From Synechococcus sp. CS-1332 (lineage in GTDB: Bacteria > Cyanobacteriota > Cyanobacteriia > PCC-6307 > Cyanobiaceae), in the NCBI RefSeq assembly GCF_025127995.1, contig NZ_JAHLYP010000041.1, forward strand, positions 1 to 64,000: 64,000 nt of DNA, in the 5' to 3' direction. A program made the position numbers and the translations under genes. The notes beneath the pieces are model-generated. The model saw nothing but the letters and a program-made list of their open reading frames with translations, did not search any database and had not been told where the DNA came from. Below are positions 44,809 to 54,688 of the stretch, one piece after another (position 1 is the stretch's first letter; each line of letters starts with the position of its first letter).

Positions 44809-46682
44809 CAGCGCAGCAGGGTGGAGGGCACGATCGTCAGCAGCCAGGCGGCCATCAGCACAACGCCGATCAGCAGGGTCAGGGCATAGGTCTGGGTGCG
44901 GCCGGAGGTGGTGAAGCTGAGGCGGCGGGCGCTCTGGAGAGCGGCTTCTCCAGTTGCGCCGGTGAAGCCATCCACCAGCTGCCGATCCGTCCAGGAACTC
45001 AGCCGGGCCAGGCCGAGCACCAGCGCCACCACGGAGCGCTGGTAGAAGTTCTCCGTGTTCATGTCATGGGCGAGCCAGTGCTGCAGACCGCCGAGGGCGG
45101 AAGGCAGCTGGGCCAGGGGATGGGGCCTCAGGTAAAAGACCGCCGACACCCCGCCGCCCACCAGGGTGGAGAGCAACAGGGGCACGGCCTGGGGACCCCA
45201 GCCCAGCAAGGGCGAGGCGGCGAAGACGCCGAAACGGGCCAACAGGATCGGCAGGTGCAGCACCACCCCCATCAGCACCAGGGTGGGCAGCACCATCAGC
45301 CAGAGCACCTCGGCGGAGCGGATCGTGAAGAGGCTGGGGCGCCCGCCCCAGATCAGGCCGAACACCCGCACCAGACCGGCCGCCATCAGGGCATTGGTGA
45401 CCAGCACGAAACCGCCCAGCAGCAGCGGCTGGGGGCTGGAGCTGCAGAGTTCGAGCAGCTCGCGGATGGCGGCGAAGCCCCCGAAGGGCGGCAGGGCCAT
45501 CAGGCCACCGGCCCCGGTCAGGAAGGCCAGGCCCACCAGCGGCCGGCGGCTCCACAGACCCCCCAGCTGGGTGAGGTCCTGGGTGACATTGCTGACGATC
45601 ACTGTGCCCACGGCCATGAGCACCAGCGCCATCGGCAGGGGGTAGACCAGCAGCAGGTGACCCGCCACGGTGGGATCACCCAGGCCCACGGCGAGGAACA
45701 GCAGGCCCATCCAGCTGCTGGCCAGGAAGGACAGGGCCCGTTTGATGTCGATCTGGGCCAGGGCGATCAGCGCCCCCACCAGGGCGGTGGTGCCGCCCAC
45801 CACCACCAGCACCGTGGTCACCAGGGGGCTGAGGGCCAACATGGGCTGGAGCTTCAGCAGCACCCAGGCGCCACCGGCGACCACCACCGAGTTACGCAGG
45901 ACGGTGGAGGGAAGCGGACCCTCCATGGCCTCATCCAGCCAGAGGTGCAGAGGGATCTGGGCGCACTTGCCCATGGGACCGGCCACCAGGGCCAGCAGGA
46001 TCAGCTCCTGGCTCAGGGGCAGGCTTCCCGGGGTCTGGGCCGCGGCCCAGGTGGCGAGGGCACCGAAGTTCCAGGTGCCGGTGACCGGCAGGATCGCCAC
46101 CAGGCCAGCCAGCAGGATGAGGTCACCGATGCGCTTGGTGAGGAAGGCATCCCGCGCCCCTTTCACCACCAGCGACTGGTTGTACCAGGTGCCCACAATC
46201 AGATAGGTGCCGAGCGTGAGTAGCTCGAGGATCACATAGCTGAAGAACAGTGAATCCGTGAGCAGAAGGGCACACAGTCCGGCCTCGAAAAAGCTGAGGG
46301 AGCCGAAGAAGCGTGGCCAGCCCCAATCCATCTCCAGATAGCCGATGGCGAAGATCTGGGCCAGCACATGGACCCCGGTGACGAACAGGGTGGCGATCAG
46401 GGCCGGCTGGGTGATTGAGCCGTCGAAGCCGATCGCGAGGCCGGCGGTGTCCAGCCAGGTCCAGCCGAAGTGCAGGGGCAGGGCCTCTGGATGGGCATTG
46501 GCCGCCAGCAGGGCCAGGAGGCTGTGGGCAAACGCCACGCTGACCATGGTCAGGTTGAAGTAGCCGCAGGGGCGCGGTCCCGTCTTCCAGATGAACCCGG
46601 GCGACCAGGCCAGGGACACCAATGCCGCCAGCAAGGGGTAGAGGGGGACCAGCCAGGCCGTCTGGGCGAAGAACAGGGTCAT
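44808..46682 (-). CDS. ndhF: NAD(P)H dehydrogenase subunit NdhF4 (CO2-uptake NDH-1)
   Basis: 624 residues, a NuoL/NdhF-type antiporter-like subunit with about 15-16 spans. Diagnostic segments are FSYVILELLTLGTYLIVGTWYNQSLVVKGARDAFLTKRIGDL, MGKCAQIPLHLWLDEAMEGPLPSTVLRNS (the NuoL lysine and histidine region) and ALSFLASSWMGLLFLAVGLG. It is first in the ndhF-ndhD-chpX operon. An inverted repeat lies 75 bp upstream. Confidence 0.91.
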   Translation of the reverse strand: MTLFFAQTAWLVPLYPLLAALVSLAWSPGFIWKTGPRPCGYFNLTMVSVAFAHSLLALLAANAHPEALPLHFGWTWLDTAGLAIGFDGSITQPALIATLFVTGVHVLAQIFAIGYLEMDWGWPRFFGSLSFFEAGLCALLLTDSLFFSYVILELLTLGTYLIVGTWYNQSLVVKGARDAFLTKRIGDLILLAGLVAILPVTGTWNFGALATWAAAQTPGSLPLSQELILLALVAGPMGKCAQIPLHLWLDEAMEGPLPSTVLRNSVVVAGGAWVLLKLQPMLALSPLVTTVLVVVGGTTALVGALIALAQIDIKRALSFLASSWMGLLFLAVGLGDPTVAGHLLLVYPLPMALVLMAVGTVIVSNVTQDLTQLGGLWSRRPLVGLAFLTGAGGLMALPPFGGFAAIRELLELCSSSPQPLLLGGFVLVTNALMAAGLVRVFGLIWGGRPSLFTIRSAEVLWLMVLPTLVLMGVVLHLPILLARFGVFAASPLLGWGPQAVPLLLSTLVGGGVSAVFYLRPHPLAQLPSALGGLQHWLAHDMNTENFYQRSVVALVLGLARLSSWTDRQLVDGFTGATGEAALQSARRLSFTTSGRTQTYALTLLIGVVLMAAWLLTIVPSTLLR

Positions 46683-46756
46683 GGCGGGAGAACAATCGGG
46701 ACCGGTGATGGCCCGCGTGGTGGCGAAGACTAAGATCCCCGGCGCCGAGTGGTGGG

Positions 46757-46773
46757 CTTTCCGAAACGGAAAG
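46757..46773. promoter_or_regulatory. Perfect inverted repeat CTTTCCG-AAA-CGGAAAG upstream of ndhF
   Basis: 7-bp arms at 46757-46763 and 46767-46773 with a 3-bp centre, about 75 bp before the ndhF start codon and after the P-type ATPase stop (46855) on the minus strand. No T-tract follows on the minus strand, so it is less likely to be a terminator. It could be an operator for the CO2-uptake operon, possibly for a LysR-type regulator, but that is a guess. Confidence 0.35.
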
Positions 46774-46854
46774 TCCTATGGGAACTGCAAGCTTTCGTTA
46801 TCAGTCAGCCGTGGTCTCCTCAGCCGTCCCCTGGGCCGTGCGACGGGAAAGGCT

Positions 46855-49629
46855 TCAGGCGTTGGCGCTGCGGCGGCGGCGCCAGAGCCGCCATACTTTC
46901 TCGAGTTCCAGGTAAAGGAAGAACAACAGACTGAAGCCGACACAGATGCCCAGGTCGCGGGCCGAGAGGGGCACGGTGCCAAAGAACTGCGAGAGGACGG
47001 GGACGTAGAGCAACGACAACTGCAGCAGGGTGGTGAACACCACCGCTCCCAGTAACCATGGGTTGGTGAAGGGATTCACCTGCACCAGCGGGCGGTCGCT
47101 GCGGGCCGCCAGGGCGTGACCCATCTGGGCCAGGCACAGCATCGTGAACACCATCGTCTTCCAGGGACCATCGGGCCCACCGGACCTGTAGGCCAGCACC
47201 ATCATCGTGATCGTGATCACGGCGAACACCACGCCGATGCGCAGGATGTAGCTGCCGATCCCTCTGGCGAAGATCGATTCACCGGGCTCGGCGGGGGGAC
47301 GTTGCATCAAGCCGGCCTCCCCGGGCTCCAGGGCCAGGGCCAGGGCGGGCACCCCATCGGTGACCAGGTTCATCCAGAGGATCTGGATGGGGCTCATCGG
47401 CACGCCCACCAGCCCCAGCAGCGGGGCCGAAGCGATCGTGATCAGTTCACCCACGTTGCTGCCGAGGATGTACTTGATGAAACGGCGGATGTTGGCGTAC
47501 ACCAGCCGCCCCTGCTCCACGGCGTTGACGATCGTGGCGAAGTTGTCGTCGAGCAGCACCATGTCGGAGGCCTCCTTGCTCACCTCAGTACCGGTGATGC
47601 CCATGGCCACGCCGATGTGGGCCTGCTTGAGGGCCGGGGCGTCGTTGACGCCGTCGCCGGTCATGGCCACCACCTGGCCCAGGCCCTGGAGAGCCTTGAC
47701 GATGCGCAGCTTCTGCTCGGGCGGCACCCGGGCATAGACGTTGCAGCGAGCCACGATCGCGGCCAGGCCGGCGGCATCGGCCTCCTCCAGCTGCCGGCCG
47801 AGCACCACTTCGGCGCCGGCGTCGACCAGGCCGATGTTGACGCCGATGGCCCGGGCGGTGAGGGGGTGGTCGCCGGTGATCATCACCGGGCGGATGCCAG
47901 CTTCCCGGCAGCGGGCCACCGCCATGGCCACCTCGGGGCGGGCGGGATCCAGCTGGGCCATCAGCCCCAGCAGCACCTGGTGCTCCAGTTCATGCTCGGG
48001 GCTGGGGTGGTGGGGGGCGCAGGCGAAGGCGAGCACCCGCAGGCCGGAGGCGGCCAGATCCCGGGCCTGTTCCAGCCACCACTGGCGCTGGTCATCGCTG
48101 AGGGTGGCAACGCCGGAGGCGTCGAGCCAGCGATCACAGGTGCCGAGGATCACCTCGGGGGCCCCCTTGCTGATCATCAAGGTGCTGGAGCCGGCCGCCG
48201 TGTCCCCCAGGGGAGCCTGCAGGCTGCCGTCACGATCCAAGACCCACACCGCCATCAGCTGGCGCTCGGAGCTGAAGGGGATCTCGGCGTCGCGCTTGTA
48301 ATGGCTGCGCATGGCGAAACCATCCAGGTCGGCCTTTGCCGCTGCCACCACCAGGGCTCCCTCGGTGGGATCGCCGAGGATTTCCCAGCGACCGTCCGGC
48401 TCCTGCTTGAGTTCGGCGTCGCTGCAGAGGACGCCAGCCTGGAGCAGCAGATTGCGGCCGCCTGGCGCCACACCGGCGGTGGCTCCGGGCGGGGGGGTGA
48501 GCTCGGTGGTGTGGAACTCGCCGTGGGGGTCGTAGCCATTGCCGCTCACCTGAAGCGCCGTGGTGCCGCTGCGCAGCTCCTGCACCACCTGGCGGTTGAG
48601 GGTGAGGGTGCCGGTCTTGTCGGTGCAGATCACCGTGACCGAACCCAGGGCCTCCACCGCCGGCAGACGCCGGATCAGGGCGGCGCGCTGCACCATCCGC
48701 TGGGTGCCGATGGCCAGGGTCACCGTGATCACCGCCGGCAGCCCCTCCGGCACGATCGCCACCGCCATCGACAGGGCCACCTCCAGAAGATCCAGCAGGC
48801 GCTGGCCCAGCAGCCAGCCCAGAAGAACCACCACGGCCACCAAGGCCAGGGCGGAGACGACCAGCACGTTGGCGAGACCGTCGAGCCGTTCCTGCAGCGG
48901 TGTGGTCTCCCCCCCCGCCGTGTTGATCATCTGGGCGATCTTGCCCAGTTCGGTGTCCATGCCCGTGGCGCTGACCACGGCCAGACCGCGGCCACGCACC
49001 ACTTCGGTGCCCTGAAACACGCAGTTCTGACGCTCCAGGACGGGGGTGGAGGGTTCGAGCACCAGCATGGCCAGCTTGTTCACCGCTTCGGCCTCGCCGG
49101 TGAGGGCCGCCTCGCGCAGGCCCAGCTCGGCCACCTCCAGCAGGCGGGCATCGGCCGGTACCCGGTCGCCAGCCTCGACCCGGATCAGGTCCCCGGGCAC
49201 CAGCTGTTCGCTGGGCAGCCGTTCCCAGATGCCGTCCCGACGTACGGTCACCAGGGGTTGGGCCATGTCGCGCAGGGCCTGGAGCGCCTGCTGGGCGCGG
49301 CTTTCCTGCATGTAGCCGAGAAGGGCGTTGAGGCCCACGATCAGCACGATGGCGATCGCATCCTTGGGGAAGCGCTGGGCGGCATAGGCCACACCGGCCG
49401 AGACCGCCGCCACGGCCAGGAGCATGATCAGCATCACGTTGCTGAACTGATCCCAGAGGATGCGCAGGTTGCTGCGTCCGGCCTTGAGTTCCAGCCGGTT
49501 CAGTCCCACCCTGGCCAGGCGTTCGGCGCACTGGGCCGTGCTCAGGCCGTCGGTGCTGGCCTCCAGCGCCTCGAGGCAAGCCTCAGGAGCCAGGGCGTGC
49601 CAGGGGGTCGCGGTGGTGGCGGTGTTCAA
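46855..49629 (-). CDS. Cation-transporting P-type ATPase (P2, Ca2+/H+ or Na+-type)
   Basis: 924 residues. The actuator loop TLTGEA-type is present as [14 protein letters not shown], the phosphorylation site is [13 protein letters not shown], the nucleotide domain has KGAPEVILG, and the hinge has [22 protein letters not shown]. The N-terminal cation-ATPase domain ([22 protein letters not shown]) and the C-terminal domain place it in the P2 group (SERCA/PMR-like). The fourth span reads [14 protein letters not shown], with PEGLP as in calcium and related pumps. Exact ion is uncertain. It is separated from the CPA2 antiporter gene by 53 bp. Confidence 0.9.
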   Translation of the reverse strand: MNTATTATPWHALAPEACLEALEASTDGLSTAQCAERLARVGLNRLELKAGRSNLRILWDQFSNVMLIMLLAVAAVSAGVAYAAQRFPKDAIAIVLIVGLNALLGYMQESRAQQALQALRDMAQPLVTVRRDGIWERLPSEQLVPGDLIRVEAGDRVPADARLLEVAELGLREAALTGEAEAVNKLAMLVLEPSTPVLERQNCVFQGTEVVRGRGLAVVSATGMDTELGKIAQMINTAGGETTPLQERLDGLANVLVVSALALVAVVVLLGWLLGQRLLDLLEVALSMAVAIVPEGLPAVITVTLAIGTQRMVQRAALIRRLPAVEALGSVTVICTDKTGTLTLNRQVVQELRSGTTALQVSGNGYDPHGEFHTTELTPPPGATAGVAPGGRNLLLQAGVLCSDAELKQEPDGRWEILGDPTEGALVVAAAKADLDGFAMRSHYKRDAEIPFSSERQLMAVWVLDRDGSLQAPLGDTAAGSSTLMISKGAPEVILGTCDRWLDASGVATLSDDQRQWWLEQARDLAASGLRVLAFACAPHHPSPEHELEHQVLLGLMAQLDPARPEVAMAVARCREAGIRPVMITGDHPLTARAIGVNIGLVDAGAEVVLGRQLEEADAAGLAAIVARCNVYARVPPEQKLRIVKALQGLGQVVAMTGDGVNDAPALKQAHIGVAMGITGTEVSKEASDMVLLDDNFATIVNAVEQGRLVYANIRRFIKYILGSNVGELITIASAPLLGLVGVPMSPIQILWMNLVTDGVPALALALEPGEAGLMQRPPAEPGESIFARGIGSYILRIGVVFAVITITMMVLAYRSGGPDGPWKTMVFTMLCLAQMGHALAARSDRPLVQVNPFTNPWLLGAVVFTTLLQLSLLYVPVLSQFFGTVPLSARDLGICVGFSLLFFLYLELEKVWRLWRRRRSANA

Positions 49630-49682
49630 CGCGGCGGTTCACGAATCGCACAAACATTAGTCACAGGATGCGGCGCTTCCGG

Positions 49683-50852
49683 TTAGCCGTGCACACCTTG
49701 CGGAACTGCCTCGAGGCGATTTAGCCGCCGCTCCAGCAGCATCAGGCCCACCACCGTGGTGAACGTCACCATCAGCACGAGGGAGGAGAACTGCACCGCA
49801 TCGATCAGGCCCTGGTTCAGGGCGGTGGTGGCGAACACCAGCCCCGGCAGGCCACGGGGGATCAGACCGAACACCACCAGCCAGCGGTCGACCCCCGCCC
49901 GCCTGTCGTTGCGGTGGATGCCCAGGCCACAGGCCAGCTTGCTCAGCACCGCCATCACGATCAGGGCCGCCGCCAGGCTCCAGGCCGCCGGCTGCAGCAG
50001 GGTGCCGGCGCTGATGCGCATCCCCACACTGATGAAATAGAGGGGCAGGAACACCTCCGAGAGCACGGTCAGCACCCGCTGCACCTCCCCTTCCACCGGC
50101 CCCAGCCGGGCCATCAGCACCCCTCCCCAGAGGGCCCCCAGCAGGCTGGTCAGGCCGCAGGCCTCCCCCACCCAGGCCGAGCCGATCAGCAGCATCAGGA
50201 TCGCCAGGGCGCTGGTGGGCCGCCGGCTGTGGTGGCGGCTCCAGTGCGCCACCGCCAGCCAGCTGAGCAGCGCCAGCAGCAGCCCCAGCAGTGGTCCGGC
50301 CCAGCCCATCCCCTGGCTACCCAGCCGCAGGCCAGCACTGGCGGTGGCGATCGCCAGCAGAGCGATGGCCGGCAGATCATCGAGGACTGACACCCCCACC
50401 AGCATCCGGCCCGAGGGGGTCTGCAGGGCTCCGCGCTGGGCCAGGAGCCGCAGGGTCACGCCGGTGCCGGTGGCACTCAGCACCGCCAGGCAAAGGAGGG
50501 TGGTGGGGGTGGAGAGACCGAAGGCGCTTTTCAGGGGCCAGAAGGCGAGCATCGGCGTCAGGAAGCTCAGCGCCACCGTGCGCAGGATCGCGGCACGGCG
50601 GGTGCTGAGCAGGTCGCCGCGCACCTCCAGCCCCACCTGGAAAAACAGGGTGAGCACCCCCAGCTCCGTCAGGCCGCTGAGGGGCTCCATCGCCTTGAAC
50701 GGCACCACGGTGTTGCCGAGGACGAAGCCCATGACGAGCTCCAGAACGATCGCCGGAACCGCCAGGCGGGCCATCCAGCCTTCCGACAGGCGTGCCAGCA
50801 GCACGCCGATCAGCAGGATCAGGAGGGTGCTGAGCAGTGAAGGGTGTGCCAT
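49683..50852 (-). CDS. Cation:proton antiporter, CPA2 family
   Basis: 389 residues from ATG 50852 (MAHPSLLST), with about 12 spans. The antiporter core includes VLELVMGFVLGNTVVPF, the ELGVLTLFFQVGLEVRGDLL segment, a VSVLDDLPAIALLAI motif with the conserved acidic pair, and EVFLPLYFISVGMRIS. No C-terminal RCK domain is present, so it is the short type. Na+/H+ or K+/H+ exchange is likely but not decided. It is divergent from the KimA-like gene. Confidence 0.85.
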   Translation of the reverse strand: MAHPSLLSTLLILLIGVLLARLSEGWMARLAVPAIVLELVMGFVLGNTVVPFKAMEPLSGLTELGVLTLFFQVGLEVRGDLLSTRRAAILRTVALSFLTPMLAFWPLKSAFGLSTPTTLLCLAVLSATGTGVTLRLLAQRGALQTPSGRMLVGVSVLDDLPAIALLAIATASAGLRLGSQGMGWAGPLLGLLLALLSWLAVAHWSRHHSRRPTSALAILMLLIGSAWVGEACGLTSLLGALWGGVLMARLGPVEGEVQRVLTVLSEVFLPLYFISVGMRISAGTLLQPAAWSLAAALIVMAVLSKLACGLGIHRNDRRAGVDRWLVVFGLIPRGLPGLVFATTALNQGLIDAVQFSSLVLMVTFTTVVGLMLLERRLNRLEAVPQGVHG

Positions 50853-50957
50853 GGCACGAATCCGCCCAGACGGCATTCAAGCCCCCCAGCCACGTTGTGG
50901 TGCCGAAGGGATGCAGACCTAGCGTCCTAAGTCATCCAGCGGAAGAGCCGAAGTCGC

Positions 50958-52838
50958 ATGCTCATCCTTGACAACCTGCGACGCCGGCTGATCGGCACAC
51001 CCCTGCCCACCAGCGCCCACCACGAGGAGCGCTACAGCAACGCCGAGGCCCTGGCGATCCTGAGCTCCGACGCCCTCTCCTCGGTGGCCTACGCCACCCA
51101 GGAAATCGTGCTGGTGCTGGGGATGGGCGGGGCGGCGGCCCTGCCGTTCACCCTGCCGATCACGGTGCTGATCGTGGGACTGATGCTGATCGTGGCCAGC
51201 AGCTACCGGCAGACGATCAAGGCCTATCCGCTGGGGGGCGGCTCCTACCGGGTCTCGCAGCAGAATCTCGGTCAGGGCGCTGGCCTGGTGGCCGGAGCCT
51301 CCCTCTCGATCGACTATGTCCTGACGGTGGCGGTGAGCGTGGCTGCCGGTATCGCCGCCCTCACGTCCTATTTCCCTGGGCTGGCTGCGGCGCGGGTACC
51401 CCTGTGTCTGCTGGCGGTGCTGCTGGTGATGCTCGCCAATCTGCGGGGGGTCAGTTCCAGCGCCAGGTTCCTGAGCCTGCCCACCTACCTGTTCATGGGG
51501 GCCGTCGTCACCCTGCTGGTGGCAGGGTTCATCAAGATGGGGCTGGGACAGCTCCCCCCCCTGCCGCTGGCGGAGCAGCAACGGCTGCTGGCGGCGGCCC
51601 ACCAGGGCAGCCAGGGTCTGCAGGCCATTGGCCCCCTGCTGTTGATGCGGGCCTTCAGCTCCGGCTGCGCCGCCCTCACCGGGATCGAGGCGATCAGCGA
51701 CAGCGTCGCCGCCTTCAAGCCGGTGGAGTGGCGCAACGCCCGTCGGGTGCTGGGGGTGATGGTGTTGATGCTGGCCCTGATGTTCAGTGGCATCAGCGCC
51801 CTGGCCAGCCAGGGCGGCCTGGTGGTGCAGGACAACGGACCCACGCTGCTTTATCAGCTGGGCGATCGGATCTTCGGCGATGGGCCGCTGCTGTTCGTAC
51901 TGCAGCTCGCCACGCTGCTGATTCTGCTGCTGGCCGCCAACACCGCCTACGCGGATTTCCCGCGGCTGTCGGCCTTCCTCGCCCAGGACGGATTTCTACC
52001 GCGCCAGCTTTGTTCCCTGGGCGACCGGCTGGTGTTCAGCAACGGCATCTTTGCCCTCAGCGGCCTGGCCGGCCTGCTGCTGGTGATCGTCGACGGCAGC
52101 GTCAGCCGCCTGATCCCGCTCTATGCCGTAGGGGTGTTCATCAGCTTCACCCTGTCCCAGGCGGGGATGGTGGTGCACTGGTGGAAGCTGCGGGAGCGTG
52201 GCTGGCGGTCCCGGGCGCTGATCAACGGCATCGGTGCAGCGATCACCGCCGTGGTGGCGGTAATTCTTCTGATCAGCAAGTTCACCCAGGGGGCGTGGGT
52301 GGTGGTGGTGGCGATACCGCTGCTGGTGGCGCTGTACCTCCGCATCCGCACCCACTACGACGACGTGGCCCTGCGTCTGCGCCTGGCCACCGATGGGCCC
52401 CTGCCCTTGCCGGCCGCCCCTCCCGCCGGTGGCGGCATCCCCACGGTGGTGCTGGTGGGCCAGCTGCATCGCGGCAGCCTTGAAGCCCTCTGCTTCGCCC
52501 GCAGCAACGCCAGCGAGCTCGTGGCCGTTCACGTGGATCTCGGCGGCGGTCGCGCCCAGGCCTTACGCGAGCAATGGAGTCGCCAGCTGCCGGACATCCC
52601 CCTGGAGGTGCTGGAGTCCCCCTACCGCTCCCTGGTGGATCCGGTGGTCGCCTTCGTGCGGCGCTTCGAGACGCTGCACCGCAAGCATCACGAGGCCTTC
52701 TGCATGGTGGTGTTGCCGGTGTTCGTCACCCGGCAGCGCTGGGAGAACCTGTTGCACAACCAGTCGACGATTCGCCTGCGGCAGGCCCTGCGTGAGCGCG
52801 GCACCCGGGTCGTCACTACGGTCGGCTTCTACCTCTGA
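50958..52838 (+). CDS. APC-superfamily permease, KimA-like potassium importer
   Basis: 626 residues. The N-terminal ERYSNAEALAILSSDALSSVAYATQEIVLVL and the GGGSYRVSQQNLG segment match KimA (YdaO) of Bacillus, a K+/H+ symporter inhibited by c-di-AMP. About 12 spans are followed by a cytosolic C-terminal domain (about 480-626, TVVLVGQLHRGSLEALCFARSN), as in KimA. Generic amino-acid permease is the alternative annotation. No ydaO-type riboswitch is visible in the 105-bp upstream spacer. An SLC13 gene follows after 8 nt. Confidence 0.78.
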   Translation: MLILDNLRRRLIGTPLPTSAHHEERYSNAEALAILSSDALSSVAYATQEIVLVLGMGGAAALPFTLPITVLIVGLMLIVASSYRQTIKAYPLGGGSYRVSQQNLGQGAGLVAGASLSIDYVLTVAVSVAAGIAALTSYFPGLAAARVPLCLLAVLLVMLANLRGVSSSARFLSLPTYLFMGAVVTLLVAGFIKMGLGQLPPLPLAEQQRLLAAAHQGSQGLQAIGPLLLMRAFSSGCAALTGIEAISDSVAAFKPVEWRNARRVLGVMVLMLALMFSGISALASQGGLVVQDNGPTLLYQLGDRIFGDGPLLFVLQLATLLILLLAANTAYADFPRLSAFLAQDGFLPRQLCSLGDRLVFSNGIFALSGLAGLLLVIVDGSVSRLIPLYAVGVFISFTLSQAGMVVHWWKLRERGWRSRALINGIGAAITAVVAVILLISKFTQGAWVVVVAIPLLVALYLRIRTHYDDVALRLRLATDGPLPLPAAPPAGGGIPTVVLVGQLHRGSLEALCFARSNASELVAVHVDLGGGRAQALREQWSRQLPDIPLEVLESPYRSLVDPVVAFVRRFETLHRKHHEAFCMVVLPVFVTRQRWENLLHNQSTIRLRQALRERGTRVVTTVGFYL

Positions 52839-52846
52839 ACGGCTCG

Positions 52847-54667
52847 ATGCAAGCGTTCCTCACGGTCGCCGCCACCCCGGAGGGTCTCATCACCCTGGCG
52901 GTGTTCGTGGGGGCCATGGTGCTGTTCGTCACCGGTTGGCTCGCCCCGGAGGTGACCGGTCTGCTGGCGGCGGCCCTGCTGGTCAGCTTCCAGGTGCTCA
53001 ATCCCGATGAGGCGGTGCAGGGGTTCGGCAGCCCGGCCCTGATCACCCTGATGGGTCTGTTCGCCGTCTCCGCAGGGCTGTTCCGCAGCGGCGGCCTGGA
53101 TCGGTTGCGGGCCCTGATCGGTTCCGATGCCGTCCGCAGCCCCAAGCGGATGATCGCCCTGATGGTGGGCGTGGTCGCCCCCATCTCCGGCTTCATCCCC
53201 AACACCCCGATCGTGGCCACCCTGCTTCCGGTGATCGAGGGCTGGTGCCACCGCCGCGGCGTCTCCCCCTCGAAGGTGCTGCTGCCCCTGTCGTTCGCCA
53301 CCGTGCTGGGCGGCACCATCTCCCTGCTCGGCACCTCCACCAACCTGCTGGCCAGTGATGTGAGCCGCCAGCTGGGCTACGGCTCCCTGGAGCTGTTCAG
53401 CTTCACGGCCATCGGCATCCCCGTGTGGCTGCTGGGGGGGCTGTACATGTTGCTGGTCTCCGATCGGCTGCTGCCCGACCGCGGCAAGGGCGATGAGGAC
53501 CTGCTCGGCGGCCTTACCCGCGACGGCTACCTCACGGACGTGCTGATTCCGGAGCAGTCGGGTCTGATCGGCCAGTCGCTGCACAACAGCCGCCTGCAGC
53601 GGCGTTTCGACGTCGACGTGCTGGAGCTGCACCGCGGCCAGGACAGCTTCACCGCGCCCCTGGCCGACCTGCCCCTGCAGGCTGGTGACCGCCTGCTGCT
53701 GCGCTGTAACCGCGACAACCTGCTGCGTCTCCAGCAGGAGCACACGGTGACCCTCGCCCCGATTGGCGACCAGGAGGAGGACCTGCGCGAACTGGCCGGC
53801 GAGACGACCTCCCCCCAGCGGGTGGTGGAGGTGCTGCTGCCCAACGGTTCCACCCTGGCCGGGGCGAGCGTGCGGGACATGCGCTTTCGCCAGCGCTACA
53901 ACGCCACCCTGCTGGCAGTGCGGCGGGGGAACCAGGTGCTGCGCGAGCTGCTGGGCCGGGTGGTGCTGCAGGCCGGCGACGTGCTGCTGTTGCAGGCGCC
54001 GGTGGATGCCATTCGCGGCATGCAGGCCAACAACGACCTGGTGCTGCTTGACGAGCTCGAGAAGGACTTGCCCACCACCGATCGCAAGCTTGTCGCCATG
54101 GTGATCGCGGCGCTGATGATCCTGCTGCCGATGCTCAAGATCCTGCCGTTGATGGCGTCGGTGCTGCTGGCGATGGTGGCGATGGTGGCCACGGGCTGCC
54201 TGCGCTCCGGAGAATTGCTGCGCTCCATCCGCTGGGACGTGATCCTGTTGCTGGGCTCCCTGTCCTGCTTCAGCGTGGCGATGCAGAAGACCGGTCTGGC
54301 GGAGGCCCTGGCCACCGATCTGCTGCGCTCCCTCCAGGGCTGGCCCGCCTATGGGGTACTGCTCGTGGTGTTCGTGCTGGGACAGGTCTTCACCGAAGCC
54401 CTCAGCAACGGCACCACCGTGGTGCTGCTGATCCCGATCGCCACCGAACTGGCCAAGGGGCTGGCGATGCCGCCGATGGCCTTCATCTTCGCGATCACCT
54501 TCGCCGCTAGCCAGAGCTTCCTCACCCCGATCGGCTACCAGACCAACCTGATGGTGTTCGGCCCCGGCCGCTATCGCTTTCTGGACATGGCCCGCTACGG
54601 GGCGCCCCTCACATTCGGGCTGGCGCTTGTGGTGCCCTGGCTGATCTGCCGGCACTTCGGCCTGTAG
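52847..54667 (+). CDS. SLC13/DASS-family permease with two RCK-C (TrkA-C) domains
   Basis: 606 residues with an N-terminal membrane half, two central TrkA-C domains (about 215-300 and 320-395: DVLIPEQSGLIGQSLHNSRLQRRF and VVEVLLPNGSTLAGASVRDMRFRQRY) and a second membrane half. The paired SNT-type substrate motifs are GTSTNLLASD and SNGTTVVLLIP; FLTPIGYQTNLMVFGPG near the end is the family signature. Members with this layout in cyanobacteria transport sulfate or other anions with Na+. It starts 8 nt after the KimA-like gene and is probably co-transcribed. Confidence 0.88.
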   Translation: MQAFLTVAATPEGLITLAVFVGAMVLFVTGWLAPEVTGLLAAALLVSFQVLNPDEAVQGFGSPALITLMGLFAVSAGLFRSGGLDRLRALIGSDAVRSPKRMIALMVGVVAPISGFIPNTPIVATLLPVIEGWCHRRGVSPSKVLLPLSFATVLGGTISLLGTSTNLLASDVSRQLGYGSLELFSFTAIGIPVWLLGGLYMLLVSDRLLPDRGKGDEDLLGGLTRDGYLTDVLIPEQSGLIGQSLHNSRLQRRFDVDVLELHRGQDSFTAPLADLPLQAGDRLLLRCNRDNLLRLQQEHTVTLAPIGDQEEDLRELAGETTSPQRVVEVLLPNGSTLAGASVRDMRFRQRYNATLLAVRRGNQVLRELLGRVVLQAGDVLLLQAPVDAIRGMQANNDLVLLDELEKDLPTTDRKLVAMVIAALMILLPMLKILPLMASVLLAMVAMVATGCLRSGELLRSIRWDVILLLGSLSCFSVAMQKTGLAEALATDLLRSLQGWPAYGVLLVVFVLGQVFTEALSNGTTVVLLIPIATELAKGLAMPPMAFIFAITFAASQSFLTPIGYQTNLMVFGPGRYRFLDMARYGAPLTFGLALVVPWLICRHFGL

Positions 54668-54688
54668 CTCCTGCAGGCACCGGCGGGT

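Noticed and set aside
47116-49686. 856-codon plus-strand frame opposite the P-type ATPase
   Set aside because: Low-complexity His/Gly/Gln composition and complete overlap with a conserved ATPase.
50853-50957. ydaO/c-di-AMP riboswitch before the KimA-like gene
   Set aside because: The spacer is only about 105 bp and I could not find the conserved core or pseudoknot pairing.
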